NCBI GenBank assembly: GCA_022821085.1
Contig: JAJEEG010000006.1
Coordinates: 518,405 to 582,404 of the forward strand
Source of the DNA: Candidatus Latescibacterota bacterium
GTDB taxonomy: Bacteria > JAAXHH01
Reading direction: 5' to 3'
DNA length: 64,000 bases
Numbering within the stretch: position 1 is the stretch's first letter; each line of letters opens with the position of its first letter. Positions 8,529 to 17,324 of this stretch are shown here, piece after piece. The position numbers and the translations under genes are program-made. The notes under the pieces are model-generated. The model was not told where the DNA came from. It saw nothing but the letters and a program-made list of their open reading frames with translations, and ran no database searches.

Positions 8529-9071
8529 TCAGCCGCCGGCCCGTTCCGCGAAACCGTCGGCCGTCATGTTGGCTGATTCGAGCAGCATTTTGAGATCATG
8601 CCATTTCTCGGCCGTATTCAGTTCATTCAGTTGCACTGTCAGCGAATCGGCGAATGCGGAGGCTTCCTGGGCGAGTGCACGGGCGGCCTGGCCGCGTCCC
8701 TGCTCGATGCTGCCCGAAATCTCCCCCCAGCGTTCCAGGAAGGCCGGCAGGGCTTCACCGACCTCGCGTCTGGTCAACTCCTTCTGTACCACGGATTCCT
8801 GGCTGGCCGATTCGACGAGCGCAATGGTGTTCTCGGCGGCGGTTTTCGCGTCGCCGTACTCCTCCGCGGCCATGTGCGTCCGGGCCATTTCGAGCTCGGC
8901 GGCGGCCGCTTCATATTCGGCCGGAGCGTACTTGTCGACTTCGGCTTCCATGGCGGCGGTAATTGCCCGCTCCGCCTCGTCCATGGCCTCGGTGGGCGGT
9001 CCCGCGCATGCAGCGGCCACGAAGAGGCATGCGACGACGCACAAAGCGGTCAGAAAGGCCTGCTTGGACAT
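8529..9071 (-). CDS. DUF4398-like lipoprotein
   Basis: A 180-residue lipoprotein. The start at 9071 has an ideal AGGAGG site and gives a signal peptide ending in 'FVAAAC' (lipobox Cys about residue 21); the frame stays open upstream to 9170, but that extension would bury the signal. The mature part is Ala/Glu-rich and wholly helical, with a 'YAPAEYEAAAAELEMARTHM' segment like DUF4398, a domain often found in envelope lipoproteins. It is probably a periplasmic helical scaffold. It stands alone, with its own terminator. Confidence 0.8.
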   Translation of the reverse strand: MSKQAFLTALCVVACLFVAAACAGPPTEAMDEAERAITAAMEAEVDKYAPAEYEAAAAELEMARTHMAAEEYGDAKTAAENTIALVESASQESVVQKELTRREVGEALPAFLERWGEISGSIEQGRGQAARALAQEASAFADSLTVQLNELNTAEKWHDLKMLLESANMTADGFAERAGG

Positions 9072-9436
9072 GATAGAACCTCCTGTTCGAACCTGTAAAT
9101 GAAGTATGTCGGATCGCTTGAATCGGTATCGAATGACCGGGAAAGGCAATACTTCAGCAGTATAACTCAAATATAATAGAACGGTTCGAAAACGTGTCCA
9201 GCAAAAAAGGTGTCAGGCACAAAAAACATGCCCTGCCGCGGGGGCGTAACCAGCGGTCGGGGTCCGGGTATGTTCGGTTCGCCGAACGGCTGAACGGGGC
9301 CGTGATTACCCTTGACTTTCCGGCTTCCTGACCTTAGTGTGAAGGGTTCGATCCGGTATTCGATTCGGAAGCGGTTTCGTCTCGATGGCCGGACCGTTGC
9401 GCACCCGTCCATACACCGAAAGGACCAACGCGAAGC
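9072..9436. other. 365-base intergenic region
   Basis: This gap separates the divergent lipoprotein gene and purC. It holds an AT-rich stretch at about 9160-9182 that probably contains the minus-strand promoter of the lipoprotein gene and, on the plus strand, the purC promoter candidate at 9312-9341. No coding sequence is supported. Confidence 0.6.
9312..9341 (+). promoter_or_regulatory. Candidate purC promoter
   Basis: TTGACT (9312-9317), a 17-base spacer, then TAGTGTG (9335-9341). The -35 is strong and the -10 weak. A start near 9348 would leave about 90 bases of leader. Confidence 0.42.
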
Positions 9437-10396
9437 ATGGTGTCTGAAGACCTCCTCAGGAAGCAATTGGAATTCGTGCTGCACGATACCAGTTTCGACC
9501 TGGGTGAGAAATTCGAAGGCAAGGTCCGGGACAACTACCGCCTCAACGGGAAACGGATCATCGTAACCACCGATCGGATTTCGGCCTTCGACCGGGTGCT
9601 TTGCGCGCTTCCCTTCAAGGGCCAGGTCATCAACCAGACCGCGGTCTACTGGTTCGAACGGACCCGGCATATCATTGAAAACCACCTGATCGACGTGCCC
9701 GATCCGAACGTGCTCGTGGCCCGGGAATGCCGGTTGATTCCGGTCGAGATGGTCGTCCGGGGGTACCTGACCGGCGTGACCACGACGTCCGCCTGGTACC
9801 ACTATTCACGGGGAAGCCGCGACTTCTGCGGCAATGCGCTGCCGGACGGCATGAAAAAGAACCAGGCCTTCGACCGGCCCATCATTACCCCTTCGACGAA
9901 GCCGGAGAAAGGGGCGCACGACGAGTCCATTTCGGCGGAAGAGGTGCTTCGCAGGGGCCTCGTGAACGAAGGTGCGTACCGGGAGATGGAAAGGGCGGCC
10001 CTGGCGCTTTTCGCGTTCGGGACAGAGTTGGCGGCCGCCAACAACCTGATCCTGGTGGACACCAAGTACGAATTCGGCCTTTTCGGGGACCGGGTCGTGT
10101 TGATCGACGAGATCCACACGCCCGATTCTTCCAGATTCTGGATCAGGGATACGTACGAAGATCGTTTCCGCCGCGGAGAGGAACCGGAAAAGATGGACAA
10201 GGAGTTCGTCCGCGGATGGCTCGCGGACCGAGGTTTTCGCGGCGACGGTCCCATCCCGCACATCCCGGACGAGATCAGGATCGAAGCCGCCCGTCGTTAC
10301 ATTACAGCCTACGAGATGATCACCGCCAGGTCTTTCGAAGCCCGGAACGAGGACGTGTTGCAGCGGATCACCCACCGGCTGCGGAACCCCATGTAG
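9437..10396 (+). CDS. purC: Phosphoribosylaminoimidazole-succinocarboxamide synthase
   Basis: SAICAR synthase joins CAIR and aspartate with ATP in step 8 of purine synthesis. Family blocks present are 'FEGKVRDNYRL', 'TTDRISAFDR', 'ECRLIPVEMVVRGYLTG', 'PIITPSTK' and 'LVDTKYEFGL' followed by 'LIDEIHTPDSSRFW'. At 319 residues it belongs to the longer form of the enzyme (as in yeast and many FCB bacteria) rather than the 237-residue E. coli type. mfd begins 16 bases downstream. Confidence 0.96.
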   Translation: MVSEDLLRKQLEFVLHDTSFDLGEKFEGKVRDNYRLNGKRIIVTTDRISAFDRVLCALPFKGQVINQTAVYWFERTRHIIENHLIDVPDPNVLVARECRLIPVEMVVRGYLTGVTTTSAWYHYSRGSRDFCGNALPDGMKKNQAFDRPIITPSTKPEKGAHDESISAEEVLRRGLVNEGAYREMERAALALFAFGTELAAANNLILVDTKYEFGLFGDRVVLIDEIHTPDSSRFWIRDTYEDRFRRGEEPEKMDKEFVRGWLADRGFRGDGPIPHIPDEIRIEAARRYITAYEMITARSFEARNEDVLQRITHRLRNPM

Positions 10397-10411
10397 CCGA
10401 ACCGCTCTCGT

Positions 10412-13400
10412 ATGCGCCTGTCAACCCTCCTGGACATCACGGAAGCATCCCCCGTCGTACAGCGCTATCTCGCGTTGGCCGCCGATGACGCCCGCACCGC
10501 GCAGGTGTCGGGACTCGCGGGCTCTTCTCGGTCCCTGCTGCTCGCCCAGGCGCACCGGAAACGGGGCGGCGCGACGCTGGTCATCGTGGAGGACACGGAC
10601 TCCGCCGAGGAGATGTACGAGGATGTCTCCAGTCTGCTGGACCCCGATGACGTGGCGTTGTTTCCCCCCTGGGAGGTGCTGCCCTACGACCAGGTGTCGC
10701 CGCCGGGCGACCTTTCGGGACGCCGCCTGGGCGCGCTGCACGCCCTGATGAACAACCGGCCGCTGTTCGTCGTCGCGACGGTTCGGGCCGTCATGCAGCG
10801 CACCATGCCGCCGGCCGTGCTCGCCGGCGCCGTCCTCCGGGTCGTAACGGGCGCCACTATCCCCTTGGGCGAACTTACCGCGCGGTGCAACCGGCTCGGT
10901 TACGAGCGGACGGACATGGTGCAGGCGCCGGGGCATTTCAGCGTACGGGGCGGTATCGTCGACGTCTATCCCCACGGGATGGAACAGCCGTGCAGAATCG
11001 AGTTCTTCGGCGACGAAGTGGAATCGATCCGCCTGTTCGATATCTACACCCAGCGGTCTTCGCGGAACATCGAAGAGATGACGGTCCTCCCGAACCGGGA
11101 AATGATCGACGATCCGGAAACGCGCGACGACGTGGTACAGCGGGTAATGCGGGCGGGCGAATCGCTGTCGGTCGACGCGTCCGAGCTGGTGGCGCATATC
11201 GAGGACGGCGGCCTGTTCGAAGGGAGTGAACGCTACCTTCCCTACTTCCACCCCTCCGCAGCGACCATCATGAACTACTTGCCGGACCACACGCTGATCG
11301 TCCGCTGCGAACCTGACGAGCTGGCGCGCGAAGCCGAGTCATTCGCGGAGGAATACGAAGACACCCACCTGCGGAGAACCGAGGCGGACGACCTGGTTCC
11401 CGGACCGGAAGAAGCGATCCTGCGCTGGCCCAGTGTCATGGAAGAGTCGGCCTATTACGGCACGATGGACATGGTGCGCGGCACGCGAGCGGCCGATGGA
11501 TGGCTCGCGGTCGGCGCCGAAGCCTCCGGCGTGTACCAGGGGGCGATGGACGTGCTGAAGTCCCGGCTGGCGGAATGGAAAGCGGCTGGCGCCCGTGTCG
11601 TGGTGGTCTGCGACAACGAAGGACAGGCGGAGCGGCTGCGCGAGATCCTGGGTCCGGACGCCCCGGAGATCGACATGGCGGTCGGACCGATGCACGCCGG
11701 GTTCATGCTGCCGGACCTGCCGCTCGTCGTGCTGACCGACGCGGAGATCTTCAACCGGTACCGGAGACGCCGCCGCAAGGTCTTCAAGGAAGGCGTGGTG
11801 ATCGAGGATTTCACCAGCCTCAAAGAGGGGGACTACGTCGTCCATATCGACCACGGCATCGGCCGGTACGTCGGGCTGAAGCGCATCGCCGTGGACGATC
11901 GGGAAAGGGACTGCCTGACCCTGATCTACGCCGGAGACGACCGGGTCTTCATCCCCATCGAGCAGTTGCACAGGGTCCAGAAGTACGTCGGTTCCGACGG
12001 CGAGGCGCCCACGCTGTCGAAACTGGGCGGGAGAGCCTGGGAACAGGCCAAGAAGCGTACCCGCAAGGCGGTCCGGGAGATCGCCGAAGACCTGGTCAAG
12101 CTCTATGCGGCCCGGCAGGCCAGCCCGGGGTTCGCCTTTTCGGCCGACACCCCCTGGCAGCGGGAAATGGAAGACTCCTTCATCTACGTGGATACGCCGG
12201 ACCAGGAGCAGGCTTCCTCGGACGTGAAGTCGGACATGGAGAAGGCCGTGCCCATGGACCGGCTGATCTGCGGCGACGTGGGTTACGGGAAGACCGAAGT
12301 GGCGATCCGCGCCGCATTCAAGGCGGTGCTGGACGGGAAACAGGTCGCGGTGCTGGCGCCGACCACCATCCTGGCGCAACAGCACCTGACTACCTTCACC
12401 GAACGGCTCGCGGACTACCCGGTGAACATCCGCATGCTGAGCCGGTTCGTCCCGCCGAAGGAACAGAAGGCCGTTGTCGCGGGGCTCAGGAAAGGCGAAG
12501 TGGACATCGTCATCGGTACGCATCGTCTCATATCCGGCGACATCGACTTCAGCGACATGGGCCTGCTCGTGGTCGATGAAGAACAGCGTTTCGGCGTGGT
12601 CCACAAGGAACGGCTCAAGCAGCTGAAGACCTCCGTGGACGTCATGACCATGACCGCCACGCCCATCCCGCGGACGCTTCACATGTCCCTGGTCACCGCC
12701 CGCGACATGTCCCTCATCACCACCCCGCCCAGGGACCGGCTGCCGGTGCACACCGAGGTGGTGCGTTTCAACGAGGAGGTGATCTGTGAGGCGATCATGC
12801 GGGAGGTGGACCGCGGCGGACAGGTCTTCTTCGTCCACAACCGGGTCCAGTCCATCGAGGCGGTCGCCGAATTCCTCCGGCGCCTCCTGCCCCAGGTGTC
12901 TTTCGTCGTGGGCCACGGACAGATGCAGGAACGGGAACTGGAACAGGTGATGATCGATTTCCTGGACCGCAAGTACGACTGCCTCGTGTCCACCATGATC
13001 ATCGAGTCCGGACTGGACATCCCCAGCGTGAACACCATCCTGGTGAACCGCGCGGACCGGTTCGGCCTGGCCCAGTTGTACCAGCTCCGCGGGCGCGTGG
13101 GACGGTCCAACCACCGGGCCTACGCCTACCTGATGATTCCCGCCGCAGGCACGGTGACTCCCGACGCACGCAAGCGGCTGGCCGTGATCGCCGAGTACAC
13201 CGCGCTCGGATCGGGATTCCACATCGCCATGCGGGACCTGGAGATCCGGGGCGCGGGCAACCTGCTGGGCACCGAGCAGCACGGGTTCATCTCCTCCATC
13301 GGTTTCGATCTGTACTGCCGCCTGTTGAAAGAGGCGATGCAGGACCTCAAGGGCGAGACGAGGGAAGAAGAGACGCCCGAAGCCGAAGTCGAACTGCAGG

Positions 13401-13816
13401 TAGGCGCTTTCATCCCCGATGACTATATTGCGGACCGGAAGCTCAAGGTCGGTTTCTACCAGCGGCTTTCCCGGGTGGAAGACGAGCAGGAAGTCGCCTC
13501 GCTGCGTGAAGAGATGGAGGACCGGTTCGGCCGGTTGCCCGATCCGGTGCGCGTCCTCTTCGACCTGGTTTCCATACGTCAGATCGCGGCGAGGATTGGA
13601 TTGCAGCAGCTCACGGTGCGCGGGAACGAAATGAACGTGGCCTACCGGAACGGTCAATATCCGTCCAGGGACCGTATCGCCCGCGTGACGGAAGATCCCG
13701 CGCTGGACATCGAATTCCCCCACGGGGACGGTTTCCGGATCAGGGCGGGACTGACCGGAGAAACGGAAGCCGAACGGGTCGATTTGGCCAAAAACCTGTT
13801 GCTCAAACTGCTGTAA
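10412..13816 (+). CDS. mfd: Transcription-repair coupling factor
   Basis: ATP-driven translocase that removes stalled RNA polymerase from damaged DNA and recruits UvrA. Visible domains in order: UvrB-like N-terminal domain, RNA polymerase interaction domain ('YVVHIDHGIGRYVGLKR', about residue 475), helicase motor with Walker A 'GDVGYGKTEVA', Walker B 'VVDEEQRFGV', 'TATPIPRT' and the TRG region with 'GRVGRSN', and the C-terminal D7 domain. Length 1134 residues matches the family. uvrC is also in the window, at 57.6-59.5 kb. Confidence 0.97.
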   Translation: MRLSTLLDITEASPVVQRYLALAADDARTAQVSGLAGSSRSLLLAQAHRKRGGATLVIVEDTDSAEEMYEDVSSLLDPDDVALFPPWEVLPYDQVSPPGDLSGRRLGALHALMNNRPLFVVATVRAVMQRTMPPAVLAGAVLRVVTGATIPLGELTARCNRLGYERTDMVQAPGHFSVRGGIVDVYPHGMEQPCRIEFFGDEVESIRLFDIYTQRSSRNIEEMTVLPNREMIDDPETRDDVVQRVMRAGESLSVDASELVAHIEDGGLFEGSERYLPYFHPSAATIMNYLPDHTLIVRCEPDELAREAESFAEEYEDTHLRRTEADDLVPGPEEAILRWPSVMEESAYYGTMDMVRGTRAADGWLAVGAEASGVYQGAMDVLKSRLAEWKAAGARVVVVCDNEGQAERLREILGPDAPEIDMAVGPMHAGFMLPDLPLVVLTDAEIFNRYRRRRRKVFKEGVVIEDFTSLKEGDYVVHIDHGIGRYVGLKRIAVDDRERDCLTLIYAGDDRVFIPIEQLHRVQKYVGSDGEAPTLSKLGGRAWEQAKKRTRKAVREIAEDLVKLYAARQASPGFAFSADTPWQREMEDSFIYVDTPDQEQASSDVKSDMEKAVPMDRLICGDVGYGKTEVAIRAAFKAVLDGKQVAVLAPTTILAQQHLTTFTERLADYPVNIRMLSRFVPPKEQKAVVAGLRKGEVDIVIGTHRLISGDIDFSDMGLLVVDEEQRFGVVHKERLKQLKTSVDVMTMTATPIPRTLHMSLVTARDMSLITTPPRDRLPVHTEVVRFNEEVICEAIMREVDRGGQVFFVHNRVQSIEAVAEFLRRLLPQVSFVVGHGQMQERELEQVMIDFLDRKYDCLVSTMIIESGLDIPSVNTILVNRADRFGLAQLYQLRGRVGRSNHRAYAYLMIPAAGTVTPDARKRLAVIAEYTALGSGFHIAMRDLEIRGAGNLLGTEQHGFISSIGFDLYCRLLKEAMQDLKGETREEETPEAEVELQVGAFIPDDYIADRKLKVGFYQRLSRVEDEQEVASLREEMEDRFGRLPDPVRVLFDLVSIRQIAARIGLQQLTVRGNEMNVAYRNGQYPSRDRIARVTEDPALDIEFPHGDGFRIRAGLTGETEAERVDLAKNLLLKLL

Positions 13817-13867
13817 TGGGTTAATGATACATGCCCGGTTGCCGAAGTTTGACCTGCCTGCTGGAGT

Positions 13868-14746
13868 ATGAAGATCAGCATGAAATCCGTGGTCTGTTAT
13901 GCCGTTATGCTGAACGTGGCGCTTGTATTGACACTGTGCCGGTGCAGCTCGATACCGGAAGACTCCGATTCGGTTGTCGCAAGGGTGAACCAGTCCACGC
14001 TGACGGTCGATGAACTGGATGCCGAACTGGAAGCCGCGGCTTTGTTCGCCCCCACCCTCCAGATGAGAAAGGACCGGGTGTCTGACTGGATCCGGACCGA
14101 GTTGCTCTACCAGGAAGCCCTGCGGCTGAACCTGGACGGCGACGTAAAGACCGTCCGGGACCTGGACAGGATGCGGAGGGAGCACCTGGCCAATGTCGTA
14201 CTGGAAAACATGGCCGCCGATTCGGCGATCGTGGTGCCCGACGCAGAGGTCGAGGCCTACTTCGAGGCCAATCGGCAGGATTTCGTTTACCTCGAACCGG
14301 AACTCAGGGTCTCGGTGATCGTTCTACCGGACGAGACCACGGCCCGGCAGGTCCGTAATCAGTTGTCGCGCCGGAGCGCTACCTTCGAGGAACTGGCGCG
14401 AACGCGGTCCATTCACGCTTCATCGGTCGATGGCGGGGACCTGGGGCTCCTGAAAAGGGCGGATATCAGCGACGTTTCGGTGCAGGAAATCGTCTTTTCC
14501 CTGAGTGCCGGCCAGGTTTCGCGGCCCGTACTTTCCGAAAACGGTTCGTTTATATTCAGGGTCGTGGAGCGTCGCGAGGCCGGCACGCTGCCGCCGCTGG
14601 ACGAGGTCCGCGGCGAGATCGTCAACAGGATACTGCGGGAAAAGCGTCGCGAATTGGTCCGACGGTACGTCGATGTATTGCGTCAATCGGCCGACGTGGA
14701 AATCCATGACGGAAACCTGGTGCGACCGGAACCCGGCGCGCCGTAG
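13868..14746 (+). CDS. Parvulin-type PPIase lipoprotein (PpiC/PrsA-like)
   Basis: A 292-residue exported peptidyl-prolyl isomerase. The N-terminus carries a signal with a probable lipidated Cys in 'TLCRCSS' (about residues 23-29), then a SurA-N-like chaperone region, then one parvulin domain around 'VSVIVLPDETTARQV' and 'VDGGDLGLLKRADIS' (about residues 140-235). It lies immediately before a second PPIase of the SurA type, 31 bases apart, so the pair probably forms an outer-membrane-protein folding unit. Confidence 0.82.
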   Translation: MKISMKSVVCYAVMLNVALVLTLCRCSSIPEDSDSVVARVNQSTLTVDELDAELEAAALFAPTLQMRKDRVSDWIRTELLYQEALRLNLDGDVKTVRDLDRMRREHLANVVLENMAADSAIVVPDAEVEAYFEANRQDFVYLEPELRVSVIVLPDETTARQVRNQLSRRSATFEELARTRSIHASSVDGGDLGLLKRADISDVSVQEIVFSLSAGQVSRPVLSENGSFIFRVVERREAGTLPPLDEVRGEIVNRILREKRRELVRRYVDVLRQSADVEIHDGNLVRPEPGAP

Positions 14747-14777
14747 GCAGGGCGCCGCAGACCGGCACAGGAGGAGC

Positions 14778-16094
14778 ATGACCTTCCAATCGATCACCCG
14801 GCATATCCCGCTGCTGCTGTTGCTGGCCGCGGTCCTGGCGGGACGTCCGGTCCAGGGCCAGCAATTGGTGGACTACGTCGTCGCCGTCGTGGACAACGAG
14901 ATCATCCTCTACTCCGACGTCGCCGAAGCAGTGAAGATGTACCGTATGCAAGAGAATGAGCAGGAGCCGGAAGACCTCCCGAGCCAGTTGTTGAAGGACA
15001 TGATCGACATGCGCGTAGTGCTCGCGTACGCGCGCAGGGACAGCGTGCGGGTACCCGCCGAGCAGGTAAACGGCGCGGTGCGCCAGATCATCGACCAGTA
15101 CACGGAAAGGCTTGGCTCCGAGGAAGCCCTGGAACAGCTGGTGATGAATTCGGGCATGACCATGCGGGACTGGAACCGGCTGCTCCGGCGCCAGAAGGAA
15201 GAGGAACTGCTGCAGCGCAGGCTAGAGGAAGACCGCTTCGGTGAAGTACGCGTTACCGGCCTGGAAGTGGCCCGGTACTATGAGACCCACTACGAAAGCA
15301 TACCGTCGAACCCCGTCCAACTCGACCTGAGCCATATCATGATCGCGTCCCGCCCGGACCCGGAAGTCGTGGCCGCCATGAACGCACGGATCGAGGAGAT
15401 CCGGCGCCGCATAGCAGATGGTGAGGATTTCGGCGAGATGGCGCGGCGGTATTCGGAAGATCTGAACAGCGCCAGAAACGGCGGAGACCTGGGATTCTTC
15501 AGCCGCGGCACGTTTATGGCCGATTTCGAAGAAGCGGCTTTCGCCCTGGAAACGGGTGGCGTCAGCCCCGCGGTGCAGACGGACGTGGGCCTGCATATCA
15601 TCAAGCTGGAGGAACGAAGGGACGACCAGATCCGCGTGCGGCACATCCTTGTCCAGATCCCGAAGACGGATGACGACGATCATAGGGCGCTGGAGACGAT
15701 TTCCATGCTGCGCCAGCGGATACTCGACGGCGACGAGACTTTTTCCGATGCCGCCGCGAAGTATTCGGAAGACCTCGCCTCCGCTTCCGACGGCGGGCAC
15801 ATCGGCGAGTTCATGCTCGACCAGTTGCTGCCCGAGTACCAGGACGCCCTCAACGCCGTATCCATCGACGAGATGACCGAACCTATCAAAGTCGTGGACC
15901 AGGGCGCGGTCTCCTATCACATCATGAGGCTGAACGACAGGACCGGGGGCGACAAGTTCACCCTGGACGACCACTTTCAGGAAATCACGAATCTGGCCAA
16001 ATTCGCCAAGTGGAACGAGGAGAGGGAACGGTGGCTTTTGGACCTGCGCCGCGAGTTGTATATTGACGAGCGCGGCCTGGACGCCCTGCCCTGA
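14778..16094 (+). CDS. surA: SurA-like periplasmic chaperone with two parvulin domains
   Basis: A 438-residue periplasmic chaperone and peptidyl-prolyl isomerase for outer-membrane proteins. It has a cleavable signal peptide (about residues 1-26), a SurA_N region containing 'VAVVDNEIILYSD', and two PPIase domains around 'LDLSHIMIASRPD' and 'IRVRHILVQIPK', each followed by the 'NGGDLGFFSRG' / 'DGGHIGEFM' block. The ATG at 14778 has a GAGGAG site six bases upstream. The presence of such a gene implies a diderm envelope. Confidence 0.88.
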   Translation: MTFQSITRHIPLLLLLAAVLAGRPVQGQQLVDYVVAVVDNEIILYSDVAEAVKMYRMQENEQEPEDLPSQLLKDMIDMRVVLAYARRDSVRVPAEQVNGAVRQIIDQYTERLGSEEALEQLVMNSGMTMRDWNRLLRRQKEEELLQRRLEEDRFGEVRVTGLEVARYYETHYESIPSNPVQLDLSHIMIASRPDPEVVAAMNARIEEIRRRIADGEDFGEMARRYSEDLNSARNGGDLGFFSRGTFMADFEEAAFALETGGVSPAVQTDVGLHIIKLEERRDDQIRVRHILVQIPKTDDDDHRALETISMLRQRILDGDETFSDAAAKYSEDLASASDGGHIGEFMLDQLLPEYQDALNAVSIDEMTEPIKVVDQGAVSYHIMRLNDRTGGDKFTLDDHFQEITNLAKFAKWNEERERWLLDLRRELYIDERGLDALP

Positions 16095-16170
16095 ACCCTC
16101 TGTCCTGACCGCCCAGTCATGGACGCCCAGTCCCGGACGCCGGTCCTGAACGCCCTGCCCTGAACTGAGA
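16085..16170. repeat. Degenerate GC-rich repeat after surA
   Basis: Imperfect copies of a unit like GCCCAGTCC/GCCCTGCCC TGAAC occur between 16085 and 16165, including two copies of CGCCCTGCCCTGAAC-like sequence at the two ends. The gap holds no gene. Confidence 0.55.
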
Positions 16171-16217
16171 TCCGCAACGCGCTTCTAACGATTGACTTAC
16201 GCGTGACAACCTGTGAG

Positions 16218-16505
16218 ATGAGAATAGACCTCTTTCTGAAACGGTCGCGCATCATCAAACAGCGGGACGCCGCCAAGAAAGCCTGCGACCGGGGTATGGT
16301 GACCATTTCCGGAAGGTCCGCGAAACCCGGCCACCAGGTCGCGGCGAAGGACGTCGTCGTCGTGGCGTGGCCCGACAGAAGGCTGGAGTTCGAAGTGCTG
16401 GACGTCCCGGAAGGAAACGTCTCGAAAGACCGGGCACAATCCATGTACCTCGTCCTCAGCGACGAACACCTGAGCGATGACGATTCAGATTTCGAAGCTC
16501 GATGA
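16218..16505 (+). CDS. Small S4-domain RNA-binding protein (RqcP/Hsp15-like)
   Basis: The product is a 95-residue S4 domain, starting MRIDLFLKRSRIIKQRDAAK, close in layout to RqcP (YlmH-neighbour type) and Hsp15 proteins, which bind stalled large ribosomal subunits. A GTG at 16203 in frame is an alternative start, but the ATG at 16218 matches the usual 'MRLDKFLK' beginning. The C-terminal 25 residues are acidic. It lies between surA and a methyltransferase gene. Confidence 0.78.
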   Translation: MRIDLFLKRSRIIKQRDAAKKACDRGMVTISGRSAKPGHQVAAKDVVVVAWPDRRLEFEVLDVPEGNVSKDRAQSMYLVLSDEHLSDDDSDFEAR

Positions 16506-16535
16506 ACACCCGCCAGATCGCGAGATCCCCTGAAC

Positions 16536-17312
16536 ATGCGCCACAGCAAAACCCACCCGGCCGATCCTGAGCTTCCCTACAGCCAGTTGGCCCCGATATA
16601 CGATCACGTGATGCGTCACGTGGACTATGACCGGTGGGCAGACTACATTCAGTCGATATTCGAACGGTTCGGTGCCACGCCGAAGGACATCCTTGAACTG
16701 GCCTGCGGTACCGGCGTCATGGCGTGTATTCTCGATGACCGCGGATACCGGATGACGGGTATGGACCGATCGGAGAGCATGATCGCCGTCGCCAGGCAGA
16801 AAGCCCTGGACGGCCGCCGGTCCATCGCGTTTCAGGCCGGCGACATGGTGGGCATGCCCGTATCGGGAAGCTACGACGCGGTGTTGTGCCTGTACGACAG
16901 CATCAACTACATCATGGATGAAGCGGACATCGCCGCCATGATGATTGGGTTGCACGGGGTGCTGAACGCCGGCGGCCTGTTTGTATTCGACGTCTGCACG
17001 GAAATCAATTCGCGCCGGTACTTCCATAACCAGGTCGATCAGGAAAGCAACGGGGATTACTCCTATGTCCGGCGCTGCGAGTATGTCCCCGAGTCACGCG
17101 TGCAGGTCAATGAATTCCAGTTAACCTTCCACCGAGGCGGTAAGCGGTATGCCACCCGGGAACGCCACGAACAGCGGATCTATCCCGTGGCCCGGCTGGC
17201 GGAGATATGCCGCCAATCGGGCTATCGCGTACTCGGCGCGTTCGACGGCTTCAGTTTCCAGGAAGCGTCGGAGCGATCCAACAGGGTCCATTACGTGGTC
17301 CGCCCCGCCTGA
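16536..17312 (+). CDS. Class I SAM-dependent methyltransferase
   Basis: A 258-residue methyltransferase with the SAM-binding motif I 'ILELACGTGVMA' (about residues 50-61), the acidic 'GMDRSESM' after beta 2, and 'YDAVLCLYDSINYI' for motif post-I/II. The N-terminal 'YSQLAPIYDHVM' is typical of the YjiC/UbiE-like small-molecule group. The substrate is unknown. holB follows after 12 bases. Confidence 0.83.
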   Translation: MRHSKTHPADPELPYSQLAPIYDHVMRHVDYDRWADYIQSIFERFGATPKDILELACGTGVMACILDDRGYRMTGMDRSESMIAVARQKALDGRRSIAFQAGDMVGMPVSGSYDAVLCLYDSINYIMDEADIAAMMIGLHGVLNAGGLFVFDVCTEINSRRYFHNQVDQESNGDYSYVRRCEYVPESRVQVNEFQLTFHRGGKRYATRERHEQRIYPVARLAEICRQSGYRVLGAFDGFSFQEASERSNRVHYVVRPA

Positions 17313-17324
17313 CGAACCGTTACT

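Noticed and set aside
9167-9802. 211-codon minus-strand frame before and across purC
   Set aside because: Antisense to purC, with no start context and no homology.
11339-14185. A 948-codon open frame on the minus strand
   Set aside because: It lies fully opposite mfd and the PPIase gene, which are clear homologues. High GC and codon bias leave the antisense frame open; its protein has no recognisable motif.
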